A DNA stretch of 64,000 nucleotides, taken from positions 1,477,969 to 1,541,968 of the forward strand of contig NC_015185.1 of NCBI RefSeq assembly GCF_000191045.1, read 5' to 3'. This document shows positions 53,264-61,465 of the stretch, piece after piece; positions within the stretch are counted from its first letter, which is position 1; the number at the start of each line of letters is the position of its first letter. The DNA comes from Desulfurobacterium thermolithotrophum DSM 11699. Its GTDB lineage: Bacteria; Aquificota; Aquificia; Desulfurobacteriales; Desulfurobacteriaceae. The notes beneath the pieces are model-generated. The model had not been told where the DNA came from. It ran no database searches and worked only from the letters and a program-made list of their open reading frames with translations. The translations under genes and the position numbers were made by a program.

Positions 53264-54562
53264 GTGAAAAAGATTGCTGTAATTAGTCTTGGATGTCCTA
53301 AAAATTTGGTTGATACGGAAAATATTGTTGGACTTCTTAAGGCAACTGGTAACGTTGTTTTTGTTGATAATTTAAAAGACGCTGACATAATAATCGTAAA
53401 TACTTGTGGTTTTATTCAACCAGCGAAGGAAGAATCAATAGACGAAATTCTTAATGCAATTGAGGAAAAAAAGGAAAGTCCTGAGAAAAAAGTTGTAGTC
53501 GCAGGCTGTTTATATCAAAGATACAAAGAGGAACTAAAAAGGGAGCTCCCTGAAGTTGATGTCTTCATCGGAGTTGACGAAATAGAGAAAAGCGTTGAAA
53601 AGATTCTAAACCAGAAGATTGCGGTCCAAAAACCTTATCTATTAAGGGAAATCCTTACTCCTCCTCACATTGCTTATCTGAAAATCTCAGAAGGTTGCTC
53701 CAATGCTTGCACCTACTGTGCAATTCCACTCATTAGAGGAAAACTTAAAAGCAGACCGATAGAAGAAGCCGTTGAAGAGGCTAAAAGGCTTGCAGATAAG
53801 GGAGTAAAGGAGCTCTACGTCATAGCTCAGGATACAACTGCTTACCTATACGATAAGGGAGAAAAAGAAGGACTTGTTAAATTACTTGAAAAGCTTGAAA
53901 AAATTGAAGGAATAGATTGGATAAGATTAATGTACACTTATCCTTCTCACATTTCTGATTCTCTCATTGATTTTGTGGCAAATTCAGAAAAAGTACTAAA
54001 GTACTTTGACGTTCCTTTTCAGCACATTAACAACAAAGTTTTGGCTTCTATGGGAAGGAAATACACAAGAAAAGATGCAGAAGTCTTAATTGATAAGTTA
54101 AGAAACAGAATACCTGACATTACGCTAAGAACCACCTTTATTATTGGATTTCCCACCGAAGGAGAAAGGGAATTTGAAGAGCTCTTATCCTTCATTAAGG
54201 ATATTGAGTTTGACTGGGCAGGTTTTTTTAAGTATTCAAGAGAAGAAGATACAGCAGCCTATAAACTGGGAGACATTCCTGATGAGGTAAAAGAATCAAG
54301 ACTTAACTTAATCGAAGAAGTTCAGTATTCAATTTATGAAAAGAAGCAAATGCAGTTACTAGGAAAAGAATTTGATTTAATTGTTGATTCACCTTCAGAA
54401 GAAATGCCCGGATTTGTTGAAGCAAGAAGCTACAAAAATGCTTACGAGATAGATGGAATAGTTTACCTAAAAGGTAATTTCAAACCTGGAGAAATTGTTA
54501 AAGCAGAAATTACAGCCTTAGCAAGTAGTGTTGACCTAATTGGGGAACCAATAAATATTTGA
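53264..54562 (+). CDS. rimO: Ribosomal protein S12 methylthiotransferase RimO
   Basis: A radical-SAM methylthiotransferase of 432 residues. The UPF0004 domain has the cluster cysteines in LGCPKNLVDTENI, NTCGFIQPAKEES and VAGCLYQRYKEEL. The radical-SAM motif is CSNACTYCAIP, and a C-terminal TRAM domain (about 365-432) follows. RimO rather than MiaB is favoured by LGCPKNLVDTE and IPLIRGKLKSRP. The start is GTG 53264 after AAGAGGTTG, 11 bases after selD. Confidence 0.94.
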   Translation: MKKIAVISLGCPKNLVDTENIVGLLKATGNVVFVDNLKDADIIIVNTCGFIQPAKEESIDEILNAIEEKKESPEKKVVVAGCLYQRYKEELKRELPEVDVFIGVDEIEKSVEKILNQKIAVQKPYLLREILTPPHIAYLKISEGCSNACTYCAIPLIRGKLKSRPIEEAVEEAKRLADKGVKELYVIAQDTTAYLYDKGEKEGLVKLLEKLEKIEGIDWIRLMYTYPSHISDSLIDFVANSEKVLKYFDVPFQHINNKVLASMGRKYTRKDAEVLIDKLRNRIPDITLRTTFIIGFPTEGEREFEELLSFIKDIEFDWAGFFKYSREEDTAAYKLGDIPDEVKESRLNLIEEVQYSIYEKKQMQLLGKEFDLIVDSPSEEMPGFVEARSYKNAYEIDGIVYLKGNFKPGEIVKAEITALASSVDLIGEPINI

Positions 54563-54611
54563 TAGTCAATAGTTAATTCAAATTTAAAGGAATAGACTGA
54601 GGAGAAGAAAA

Positions 54612-55826
54612 ATGAAGCAACAGTTTAAGGTAAATAAAACTTATGAAGAGATAAACGAAAAAATTAGGAAAGGTGAGGCAGTAGTTGTTACTGCTGAAGA
54701 AATGATAGAGATAGTTGAAGAGCTCGGTGTGGTAAAAGCAGCAGAAGAAGTTGACGTAGTTACAACAGGTACTTTTGGCGCAATGTGTTCTTCTGGAGCA
54801 TTTTTAAACGTTGGACACACAAAGCCTCGTATGAAAATGGAAGAAATTTACCTTAATGGAGTTCCTGCTTACGGAGGAATAGCAGCTGTTGACCTTTACA
54901 TTGGAGCTACAGCACTTCCTGAAAATGATCCAAGAAACGAAGTTTATCCAGGAAAATTTGAATATGGTGGAGCTCACGTAATAGAGGAACTTATAGCCGG
55001 AGAAGACATCGAGCTTGAAGCTTATGCCTATGGAACAGACTGTTATCCAAGAAGAGAAATTAAGAAACTCATAAACATAAAAACAATAAATGAAGCAATT
55101 CTCTGCAGTCCAAGAAATGCCTACCAAAACTATAATGTTGCAGTTAACAAATCTTCAAGAACTATCTATACATATATGGGAACTCTTAAACCAAACTTTG
55201 GAAACGCTACTTATTCAAGCGCAGGTCAGCTAAGTCCTCTTTTAAATGATCCTTTTTTTGAAACAATAGGAATTGGAACAAGAATATTCCTTGGTGGTGG
55301 TGTAGGATATGTTGCATTTCACGGGACACAACATGCACCCTTTGGAGTAAAAAGAAATAAAAAAGGACAACCAACTGGCGGTTCAGGAACTTTAATGGTT
55401 GTTGGAGATATGAAGCAAATGTCCACAGATTTTATAAAGGCAGCTTCTATCTTAGGATATGGTGTTTCAATGTTTGTTGGAATAGGTATTCCTATTCCGA
55501 TACTCAATGAGAGAATCGCTTACTATACATCTGTTAAAGATGACGAAATATTTGCTCCTGTTATAGATTATTCTGTTGATTATCCTTCAGGAAATGCAAA
55601 ACCGATTAAGTATGTAAGCTACGGAGAACTCCGAAAAGGCTTTATTGAAATAGACGGAAAGAAAGTTCCTTCTTCACCACTTTCTTCTTACTATAAAGCA
55701 AGAGAAATAGCAAACATACTAAAAGAATGGATAAAGAATGGAGAGTTTGAGTTATCTAAACCAGCTGAAACTCTTCCAGCTCCTGAACCAGACGTTAAAA
55801 TTGAATACGATGAAAGAAAGGAGTAA
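54612..55826 (+). CDS. DUF39 homocysteine-biosynthesis protein (aspartate-semialdehyde sulfurtransferase)
   Basis: A 404-residue member of the HcyBio/DUF39 family, which in methanogens converts aspartate semialdehyde and sulfide to homocysteine. Key cysteines lie in TGTFGAMCSSGAF (about 58) and YAYGTDCYPRREI (about 143). Other conserved segments are AFLNVGHTKPRM and FLGGGVGYVAFHGTQHAP. The bacterial form here lacks the archaeal CBS and ferredoxin domains, so its electron donor is likely separate. It is four bases before thrB, placing it in the aspartate-semialdehyde/homoserine branch. ATG 54612 follows GAGGAGAAG. Confidence 0.85.
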   Translation: MKQQFKVNKTYEEINEKIRKGEAVVVTAEEMIEIVEELGVVKAAEEVDVVTTGTFGAMCSSGAFLNVGHTKPRMKMEEIYLNGVPAYGGIAAVDLYIGATALPENDPRNEVYPGKFEYGGAHVIEELIAGEDIELEAYAYGTDCYPRREIKKLINIKTINEAILCSPRNAYQNYNVAVNKSSRTIYTYMGTLKPNFGNATYSSAGQLSPLLNDPFFETIGIGTRIFLGGGVGYVAFHGTQHAPFGVKRNKKGQPTGGSGTLMVVGDMKQMSTDFIKAASILGYGVSMFVGIGIPIPILNERIAYYTSVKDDEIFAPVIDYSVDYPSGNAKPIKYVSYGELRKGFIEIDGKKVPSSPLSSYYKAREIANILKEWIKNGEFELSKPAETLPAPEPDVKIEYDERKE

Positions 55827-55829
55827 GTC

Positions 55830-56723
55830 ATGAAATTCAAAGTTTCTGTTCCAGCTTCAACCAGTAACCTTGGTCCCGGATTTGATGCTCTTGGACTAGC
55901 ACTAACTCTTTACAATGAATTTATCATTGAACCTTCAGACTTTTATTCTGTGGAAATAGAAGGAGAAGGTGCTAACGAACTTCCAAAAGATGAGAAAAAC
56001 CTCTTTCTAAGAGCTTATAGAAGTACAATGGAATATTTAGGACTAAACCAGCCAATAAAGGTAAAGCTTATAAATAGAATTCCTTTAGGGAGAGGACTTG
56101 GAAGTTCTGCAACAGCAATAGTTGGTGGAATTCTTGCAGCTGAAAAAATATCTGGAAAAGAGCTCTCACTTCCAGAAGTTATTGACGTTGCCTTTAAGTT
56201 TGAACCCCACCCAGATAACGTTCTACCAGCTTATACTGGAGGATTTGTTGTAGCAGCAACGAATGGAGATCTTTCCTATGTAAAACTTGACTTCCCAGAA
56301 GAATTAAAAGTTATCATTGTCGTTCCTGAGTTATTCCTATCAACTGAAGAATCAAGATCAGTTCTTCCAAATAGCTATACTAAAGAAGATGTAATCTTTA
56401 ACATCCAAAGAGTTGCTCTTTTCTTAGGAGCTCTTCAGAAAAAAGATTTTGGACTTCTTAAAGAGGCCGTAAAGGATAGAATTCATCAGCCGTATCGTTG
56501 CGACCTTATACCGTCTTTTTGGGAAATACTATCAGAAGGATATAAGGCTGGTGCTTACGCAGTTTACCTTTCTGGAGCTGGAAGTTGCATAGGAGCTTTA
56601 GCAGATAAAAACTTTGATGAAATAGGAAAGGCTATGTGTAACGTATTTGACGCTTTGGGAATTGAATCTAAATATATTGTTTTGGATGTTGATAAAGAAG
56701 GAGCAAGAATAGAAAAAGTTTAA
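55830..56723 (+). CDS. thrB: Homoserine kinase
   Basis: Phosphorylates homoserine for threonine (or O-phosphohomoserine) synthesis. The 297-residue GHMP kinase starts FKVSVPASTSNLGPGFDALGLAL. It has the ATP loop IPLGRGLGSSATAIVGG at about 89-105 and the C-terminal AVYLSGAGSCIGAL. It follows the DUF39 gene by three bases, so homocysteine and threonine genes are co-regulated. Length and motifs are standard. Confidence 0.95.
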   Translation: MKFKVSVPASTSNLGPGFDALGLALTLYNEFIIEPSDFYSVEIEGEGANELPKDEKNLFLRAYRSTMEYLGLNQPIKVKLINRIPLGRGLGSSATAIVGGILAAEKISGKELSLPEVIDVAFKFEPHPDNVLPAYTGGFVVAATNGDLSYVKLDFPEELKVIIVVPELFLSTEESRSVLPNSYTKEDVIFNIQRVALFLGALQKKDFGLLKEAVKDRIHQPYRCDLIPSFWEILSEGYKAGAYAVYLSGAGSCIGALADKNFDEIGKAMCNVFDALGIESKYIVLDVDKEGARIEKV

Positions 56724-56795
56724 GAAACTTGACCTTTTGGGTTCTATTGGTATAAATTTACCTCTCACTCTCTAACATTGTGCGGAGGTAGTAAA

Positions 56796-57101
56796 ATGTA
56801 TGCTGTTATAAAAACAGGCGGGAAGCAGTATGTAGTTGAGCCTGGTCAGGTTTTAAAGGTTGAAAAACTCAACCTACCTGAGGGCTCTAGTGTTGAGTTC
56901 GAAGCACTCATGGTAAGGGATGACAACGGAGTAAAAGTTGGTGAAGAAGCAAAAGGTGTAAAAGTTAAGGCCACAGTTGTAAGACACGGTAAAGGTAAGA
57001 AGATAATTGTATTCAAGTACAAGGCCAAGAAACACTACCAAAGAAAGTACGGTCATCGTCAGCACTTTACAGAGCTCCAGATTAATGAAATCGTAAGCTA
57101 A
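56796..57101 (+). CDS. rplU: 50S ribosomal protein L21
   Basis: A 101-residue L21 with [25 protein letters not shown] at the N-terminus and [28 protein letters not shown] near the end, both highly conserved 23S rRNA-binding segments. ATG 56796 follows GCGGAGGTAGTAAA; an in-frame GTG-type upstream start is not needed. It is co-transcribed with rpmA 13 bases downstream, the usual L21-L27 pair. Confidence 0.97.
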   Translation: MYAVIKTGGKQYVVEPGQVLKVEKLNLPEGSSVEFEALMVRDDNGVKVGEEAKGVKVKATVVRHGKGKKIIVFKYKAKKHYQRKYGHRQHFTELQINEIVS

Positions 57102-57114
57102 TTGGAGGTTTGTC

Positions 57115-57369
57115 ATGGCACATAAAAAAGGTATGGGTTCTACAAAAAACGGAAGAGATTCAATTGGTAAAAGGTTAGGAGTTAAAAGACACGACGGTCA
57201 AATTGTAAAAGCTGGACACATTCTCGTAAGACAGAGAGGAACTTCCATTCATCCAGGACTCAACGTTGGAGTTGGAAAGGACTACACACTTTTTGCTCTA
57301 AAAGATGGAGTTGTTAAGTTCGAAACAAGAAGAAACAAGAAGTTTGTAAGCGTATATCCTCTTCAGTAA
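57115..57369 (+). CDS. rpmA: 50S ribosomal protein L27
   Basis: An 84-residue L27. It starts [48 protein letters not shown], the conserved N-terminal arm that reaches toward the peptidyl-transferase centre. There is no N-terminal extension needing cleavage. It ends the operon; an intrinsic terminator follows 8 bases later. Confidence 0.97.
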   Translation: MAHKKGMGSTKNGRDSIGKRLGVKRHDGQIVKAGHILVRQRGTSIHPGLNVGVGKDYTLFALKDGVVKFETRRNKKFVSVYPLQ

Positions 57370-57376
57370 TTTATTT

Positions 57377-57394
57377 CCCCGCTTTTTAGCGGGG
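57377..57394. terminator. rpmA: Terminator after rpmA
   Basis: A perfect 7-bp stem CCCCGCT / AGCGGGG with a TTTT loop lies between the convergent rpmA and the DUF4010 gene. The flanks are T-rich (TTTAGTCTATTTTT on the plus side, AAATAAATTACT on the minus), so it mainly serves rpmA. Confidence 0.85.
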
Positions 57395-57406
57395 TTTAGT
57401 CTATTT

Positions 57407-58672
57407 TTATAGAATTAAGAGTAAAATTCCTATTCCTAATATTTCTCCACTAATTAAAGCAATAAACCCCGGAGTTACTAACTTAAAAAGTTCCTTACTT
57501 CCCATAAAAATTGTCAAAAGCCATTTAAGCAAAGTATTAATGGTTGCTGCTAAGATAATAGAAATAACACCTGTTAAAAGAGTAATTTCATCTCCCTTAA
57601 AAAGCTTTAAAACAGAAAGAGTTATCGCATCTACATCAGAAAGTCCAGAAATTGCAGCAATTAAATAAAGGCCGTAATCTCCAAGATACTTAAGAGTAGT
57701 CCTAGATATAAAAAGTATAAATGCATAAAAAGCACCAAACTTTATAGCATTAGAAAGTTCATAAGGGTTTTTTATCTCGACTTTTGTAACTTCCTCTCTT
57801 TCAAGACTGGATATTCTGTATGCAAAAAAGATGCCTATAAGAAAGGCTGTCAAAAAAGGTATCACTAAATACTCAGTAAACTTTAGATTAACAATTCCCG
57901 CGATAAAAATTATTCTCGGAAACATAATTGCAGAAGCACTGATAATACCAGCAGCATATTCGTGTAATAAGAGCTTATTCGTTTTAGAAAGGGAAGAAAA
58001 GGTTGCAGCAACAGCAGTGCTTGAAACAAGTCCCCCAAGTAAACCAGCAAAAAGAATCCCTCTCTCTCCAAAAACTTTTGTTAGGAAATAACCTAAAAAA
58101 TCAAGAGTTGATATTACTACAACCATTGTCCAAACTTCGCGAGGATTAACACCATAAAAGTTTTTATCAGGAAGAAGCGGATACAAAATAACAGTAACAG
58201 CTGCAAATTTTAAAAAGGCAAAAAGATCTTCCACTGTAAGATTCTTTACAAAATCGTGCATTTGCTCCTTAAAGGTAAGAATAAAAAGAACGGTTACAGC
58301 AATTGCAGAGGCTAATTGGAGTTCTTCCTTATAGCAGAGAATTCCTATTAAAAATGTCAAAAGAGCAGAAATTTCAGATGTAAGACCTGGTAATTTTTCA
58401 AATACCTGTGCAATGACCAAAAGTGCTGAAAAAGCAAAAAAAACTACGTAAAGAAGAGGACTTCCAAAGTAGGTAGCAATATGAGATGAAAGAGTTCCAA
58501 GAAGAGCTATCAAAATAAAAGTTCTAATTCCTCCAAACGTAAGAGTCCCTTCTTTTTGCTTTTTAAACTCCCTCTCTATTCCTACGAGTCCACCAAGAAT
58601 TGCAGAAACGAAGTAAGGCTCATAAAGCTTCCAGACTTCAGAATTTATAAGCTCCTTTAAGAAATCAACCAT
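57407..58672 (-). CDS. MgtC/DUF4010-family membrane protein
   Basis: A 421-residue protein with about 11-12 spans. The N-terminal MgtC-like domain contains FVSAILGGLVGIEREFKKQKEGTLTFGGIRTFILIALLGTLSSHIA, typical of the family. The DUF4010 half begins around YPLLPDKNFYGVNPREVWTMVVVISTLDFLGYFLTKVFGERG and includes LLGGLVSSTAVAATFS. The function is uncertain; MgtC relatives affect magnesium or membrane homeostasis. It overlaps aroE by eight bases. Confidence 0.88.
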   Translation of the reverse strand: MVDFLKELINSEVWKLYEPYFVSAILGGLVGIEREFKKQKEGTLTFGGIRTFILIALLGTLSSHIATYFGSPLLYVVFFAFSALLVIAQVFEKLPGLTSEISALLTFLIGILCYKEELQLASAIAVTVLFILTFKEQMHDFVKNLTVEDLFAFLKFAAVTVILYPLLPDKNFYGVNPREVWTMVVVISTLDFLGYFLTKVFGERGILFAGLLGGLVSSTAVAATFSSLSKTNKLLLHEYAAGIISASAIMFPRIIFIAGIVNLKFTEYLVIPFLTAFLIGIFFAYRISSLEREEVTKVEIKNPYELSNAIKFGAFYAFILFISRTTLKYLGDYGLYLIAAISGLSDVDAITLSVLKLFKGDEITLLTGVISIILAATINTLLKWLLTIFMGSKELFKLVTPGFIALISGEILGIGILLLIL

Positions 58673-59513
58673 AAATTTCCTCTTCTAAAACTCTTCTCAT
58701 AACCTCTACAGGAGCTTTTTTTTCTGTCCAGATTTCAAAAGCTATTGCTCCTTGATAAATAAGCATTCCCAATCCATTAACAATTTTACAGCCTTTTTCC
58801 TTTGCAGCTTTTAATAAGAGCGTTTCTGCCGGATTGTAAATTATGTCAACAACAGTTATTCCTTCAGGAATTAGAGAATAGTCAAAAAGCAAAGGATCGT
58901 CTGGTTTCATTCCAACAGAAGTAGTATTGATAATTATGTCTGTGTCCTTTAAAAGAGTTGCAACTGAATCTTCTCTTAGAGGAAAAACTAAAACGTTTCC
59001 TCGTTTTCCAAGGAGCTCTCCTACTATTTTTCCTTTTGAAAAATTTCTATTCACTATATTCAAAAACTTAGCTCCACCTTTTAAAACTGCATAACCAACA
59101 GCTCTTGCAGCTCCACCAGCTCCAAACATAGTTATCTTTTTTCCTTTAAGCTCAACACCTTCTTCTATAAGAGATTTAAGAAAACCATCAGCATCTGTGT
59201 TGTAACCGGTAAGCTTACCGTCTTCGATTTTTACAGTATTAACAGCCCCAAGAAACTCTGCATCTTCATCCACAAAATCAAGGTACTCAATAACATTTTC
59301 TTTGAAAGGAACAGTAACATTAAATCCTTTAACGTTAAGAGCTCTTAGACCCCTTACAGCTTCTCCTAAATTTTCTGGCTCTACCTCAAAAGGAACGTAA
59401 ACTGCATCTATTCCAAGAGCCTTAAAAGCAGCAGTTTGCATAAGAGGAGAAAGAGAATGTTTTACAGGATATCCAATGATTCCATAAACAAAAGTTTTCC
59501 CTGTTAGTTTCAT
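58665..59513 (-). CDS. aroE: Shikimate dehydrogenase
   Basis: Reduces 3-dehydroshikimate with NADPH in aromatic amino-acid synthesis. The 282-residue product has YGIIGYPVKHSLSPLMQTAAF for substrate binding, NVTVPFKENVIEYLD with the catalytic lysine, NTDADGFLKSL with the catalytic aspartate, and ITMFGAGGAARAVGYAV for NADP. It starts at ATG 59513. The 210 bases upstream hold no gene I can support; they contain the hairpin at 59572-59607. Confidence 0.95.
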   Translation of the reverse strand: MKLTGKTFVYGIIGYPVKHSLSPLMQTAAFKALGIDAVYVPFEVEPENLGEAVRGLRALNVKGFNVTVPFKENVIEYLDFVDEDAEFLGAVNTVKIEDGKLTGYNTDADGFLKSLIEEGVELKGKKITMFGAGGAARAVGYAVLKGGAKFLNIVNRNFSKGKIVGELLGKRGNVLVFPLREDSVATLLKDTDIIINTTSVGMKPDDPLLFDYSLIPEGITVVDIIYNPAETLLLKAAKEKGCKIVNGLGMLIYQGAIAFEIWTEKKAPVEVMRRVLEEEIYG

Positions 59514-59571
59514 ATCTACTCCCGGGTTTTAATCTTTAGTTAAAGGAAATTGTAATAAATCCCTAAAGTAG

Positions 59572-59607
59572 AGATTCTTTTTTTTTAAAGAAAACAAAAA
59601 AGAATCT
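59572..59607. repeat. AT-rich 12-bp inverted repeat between aroE and tRNA-Asp
   Basis: AGATTCTTTTTT (59572-59583) is perfectly complementary to AAAAAAGAATCT (59596-59607), with a 12-base loop. The gap between aroE and the tRNA genes is otherwise without visible signal. The hairpin could slow transcription from the tRNA operon on the minus strand, but the stem is weak and no stronger terminator is visible. Confidence 0.5.
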
Positions 59608-59723
59608 TTGAAACAAACGTTTAAAGCAGAAACTTCCGAAGGAACTAAAGAGGTTTTTTAGAATGAGAAATGAAGTTAGTATGGAGATTGAAAGAAATTT
59701 TCAAGGATTAAGATTTGATTAAA

Positions 59724-59802
59724 TGGCGGGGACGACGGGACTCGAACCCGCGACCTCCGGCGTGACAGGCCGGCGTTCTAACCAGAGCTGAACTACGTCC
59801 CC
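59724..59802 (-). tRNA. tRNA-Asp (anticodon GTC)
   Basis: The minus strand folds as a complete cloverleaf. GGGGACG/CGTCCCC acceptor, D arm GTTC...GAAC, anticodon stem CCGGC/GCCGG with loop CTGTCAC (anticodon GTC), and T arm GCGGG TTCGAGT CCCGT. The discriminator is G, and CCA is encoded. It is 79 bases long because of an 11-base D loop. It is five bases downstream of tRNA-Val and probably co-transcribed. Confidence 0.96.
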
Positions 59803-59807
59803 TAAAA

Positions 59808-59883
59808 TGGTGGGCGGAACAGGGATCGAACCTGTGACCTCCAGCTTGTAAGGCTGGCGCTCTCCCAGCTGAGCTATCCGCCC
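59808..59883 (-). tRNA. tRNA-Val (anticodon TAC)
   Basis: A canonical 76-base tRNA on the minus strand. Acceptor GGGCGGA/TCCGCCC, D arm GCTC...GAGC, anticodon stem CCAGC/GCTGG with loop CTTACAA (anticodon TAC), and T arm ACAGG TTCGATC CCTGT. Discriminator A, and CCA is encoded. It is first in the tRNA-Val/tRNA-Asp transcript. Confidence 0.97.
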
Positions 59884-59897
59884 AGTTGACGATAGGT

Positions 59898-59926
59898 AAT
59901 ATAGGAAGTATCAGGACTAATGTCAA
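59898..59926 (-). promoter_or_regulatory. Promoter of the tRNA-Val/tRNA-Asp operon
   Basis: On the minus strand TTGACA (59926-59921) and TATATT (59903-59898) are separated by 17 bases, with tRNA-Val starting 14 bases after the -10. Nearly consensus, as expected for stable RNA. The IS transposase reading frame runs into its -35 element. Confidence 0.85.
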
Positions 59927-60921
59927 TAGTTTTTCAAAAAAAAATTTTTAAAACCTGAGAGTGTTTGAAAAATCATCCAGACAAAGAACAAAACTCCCAT
60001 GTTAAAGAGGATAAACTTAGCTAAAACAAACAGTTGAGCTATATGAAAGCTCTTTGTTTTCTCGTAACTTCCAACATCCTGCTTAACTTCTCCAAAAATA
60101 CTCTCTATCAGTCCTCTAAACCTGTAAATTTCATCAGATTCTAAAAGCTCTTTGCATTTAAGCCTAATCTCAGATTTAATTCCCTTCCTTAATGTTTCTC
60201 TCACCTTTATGTAAGGCTTTAAGCCTACTAACAGAACAAGCTCAATAAACTTAATGCTGTCATAAGCTTTGTCTCCTAAAAATGGCTTTCCTTTCAAAGC
60301 TCTCCATATAAATCCCCTTTCGTTTAACCACCTAACTATTTTCTCTCCAAGTTTCACTTCCGAAGCGTAACTCTCTCCAGGTAATGCAGTAAGAATGAAC
60401 CTTTTTCCATCTTTTAGATGAACGCTTAATACAACAACTTTAACGTGGCTTTTTACCTCCTTTATCTCTTTGCCTCTTAGAATTTTCAATGGATAAATCT
60501 CATTGTATTTGAAGCCAGTTCCATCTATTATCAGAAATCTTAGTTCTTTATGATACTTCCCTAAGAGTCTTCGAGAGACAAAGTTCAGAAAATCTACAAG
60601 GAGAATGGAAGGTAGTTGCTTGAGTCGGTAATAATAGGTTGAAAAATCAGGAATATTCTCTCTTCCAAATATCTGAACTGCCAAATATTCAAGGTCTCTG
60701 AATGATAGGTTCCAGGCTACTTGGAGGAAAAGAAGGGTAAGAATTATCTCGTCAGGGTATTTCTTGGGTCTTCCTCTTTTGGTTTTAAAAGGATATAAAT
60801 ATACCAGTACAGCCTGTCCTCTCCGGTTCATGTATGTTTTTGATAGGTTGAGTACTTTGTGGAAATTTAGTCTTTTCGCTTTCATACCGGAGAGGATAGG
60901 CTTTTTTCTTAATTTTGGCAA
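59923..60921 (-). CDS. DDE transposase (IS4/IS5-like)
   Basis: A 332-residue DDE transposase. The catalytic triad is Asp in RFLIIDGTGF, Asp in PFLGDKAYDS, and Glu in RGLIESIFGEVKQDVGSYEK. The N-terminal part has the RGRPKKYPDEIILTLLFLQVAWNLSFRDLEYL helical segment common in IS5-like proteins. The TTG start at 60921 has no clear Shine-Dalgarno; ATG 60885 is an alternative. The frame continues through the left inverted repeat and ends 34 bases into host DNA, so about the last eleven residues are encoded by the flank. No internal stop is seen. Confidence 0.9.
   Translation of the reverse strand: MPKLRKKPILSGMKAKRLNFHKVLNLSKTYMNRRGQAVLVYLYPFKTKRGRPKKYPDEIILTLLFLQVAWNLSFRDLEYLAVQIFGRENIPDFSTYYYRLKQLPSILLVDFLNFVSRRLLGKYHKELRFLIIDGTGFKYNEIYPLKILRGKEIKEVKSHVKVVVLSVHLKDGKRFILTALPGESYASEVKLGEKIVRWLNERGFIWRALKGKPFLGDKAYDSIKFIELVLLVGLKPYIKVRETLRKGIKSEIRLKCKELLESDEIYRFRGLIESIFGEVKQDVGSYEKTKSFHIAQLFVLAKFILFNMGVLFFVWMIFQTLSGFKNFFLKNY
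59948..59956. repeat. Left copy of the 9-bp target-site duplication
   Basis: TTAAAACCT, directly abutting the left inverted repeat; repeated exactly at 60937-60945. Confidence 0.92.
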
Positions 60922-60936
60922 TTTTCAAACACCCTC
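59957..60936 (-). mobile_element. 980-bp insertion sequence with 9-bp target duplication
   Basis: The element is bounded by 15-bp imperfect inverted repeats, GAGAGTGTTTGAAAA at 59957-59971 and the inverse of GAGGGTGTTTGAAAA at 60922-60936 (one mismatch). The flanking 9-bp direct repeat TTAAAACCT defines both ends exactly. It contains one transposase gene. It lies 30 bases upstream of the tRNA promoter's -35. Intact repeats and open frame indicate a recent insertion. Confidence 0.93.
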
Positions 60937-60945
60937 TTAAAACCT
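60937..60945. repeat. Right copy of the 9-bp target-site duplication
   Basis: TTAAAACCT, directly abutting the right inverted repeat; identical to 59948-59956. Confidence 0.92.
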
Positions 60946-60972
60946 TGCCAAAAAACGATAAATTGTTATAAC
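60945..60972 (+). promoter_or_regulatory. Possible promoter of the DUF2062 gene
   Basis: TTGCCA (60945-60950) and TATAAC (60967-60972), 16 bases apart, precede the DUF2062 start by 12 bases. The -35 begins at the last base of the target duplication, so the IS insertion would have left it intact. Confidence 0.4.
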
Positions 60973-60984
60973 ATTGTATCTGTT

Positions 60985-61464
60985 ATGAAGAATAGGATAA
61001 AGAGAGCCTTTTCTATCAAGTTTTACATAAAGAAGTTATTAGAATTAAGAGATAAACCAGACGAGACTGCTAAAGGTCTTGCTCTTGGTGTTTTTATTGG
61101 CTTTTTGCCAGTTAATGGATTTCAGGTTCTTATTGCCGTTACAATAGCAACTCTTACACGTGTAAGCAAAGTGGCTGCCGCAATAGGAACTCATGTCACA
61201 AATCCCTGGACAACAATTCCTGTTTTGATTATCGATTATTATGTCGGATGTTTTCTTCTTGGGAAAAAACCATGTCTTCTCAATATTAACTTTAGTTCGT
61301 TTCAAAGCATAATTTCGTGCGGAAAAGAAATAATTGTTCCAATGTTTGTAGGTGGTGCTTTCTTAGGAGCTATCTTTTCTGTTCTTTCTTATTTTGGGAT
61401 AAAGAAACTTTTGAAAAAAGAGGCAAACATAATAAAAAATTACGTTAAAAAAGTTAGAAAGTAG
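60985..61464 (+). CDS. DUF2062-family membrane protein
   Basis: A 159-residue protein with about three hydrophobic segments. KPDETAKGLALGVFIGFLPVNGFQVLIAVTIATLTRVSKVAAAIGTHVTNPWTTIPVLIIDYYVGCFLLG has the GxxIGFLPxxGxQ and GTxVTNPWT signatures of DUF2062. The function is unknown; relatives are often fused or adjacent to glycosyltransferases, which is not the case here. ATG 60985 has no strong ribosome-binding site. It ends one base before the stop of the convergent nuclease gene. Confidence 0.85.
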   Translation: MKNRIKRAFSIKFYIKKLLELRDKPDETAKGLALGVFIGFLPVNGFQVLIAVTIATLTRVSKVAAAIGTHVTNPWTTIPVLIIDYYVGCFLLGKKPCLLNINFSSFQSIISCGKEIIVPMFVGGAFLGAIFSVLSYFGIKKLLKKEANIIKNYVKKVRK

Positions 61465-61465
61465 A

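Noticed and set aside
59572-59607. Intrinsic terminator for the tRNA operon
   Set aside because: The stem is almost only A-T and lies 117 bases past tRNA-Asp. It is reported only as an inverted repeat.
59643-59721. Possible small gene MRNEVSMEIERNFQGLRFD on the plus strand near 59663
   Set aside because: It has only 19 codons, no recognisable homologue and a poorly placed ribosome-binding site.
59708-59926. Minus-strand open frame of about 72 codons across the tRNA region
   Set aside because: It runs through both tRNA genes and their promoter, and the translated product is simply tRNA sequence read as protein.
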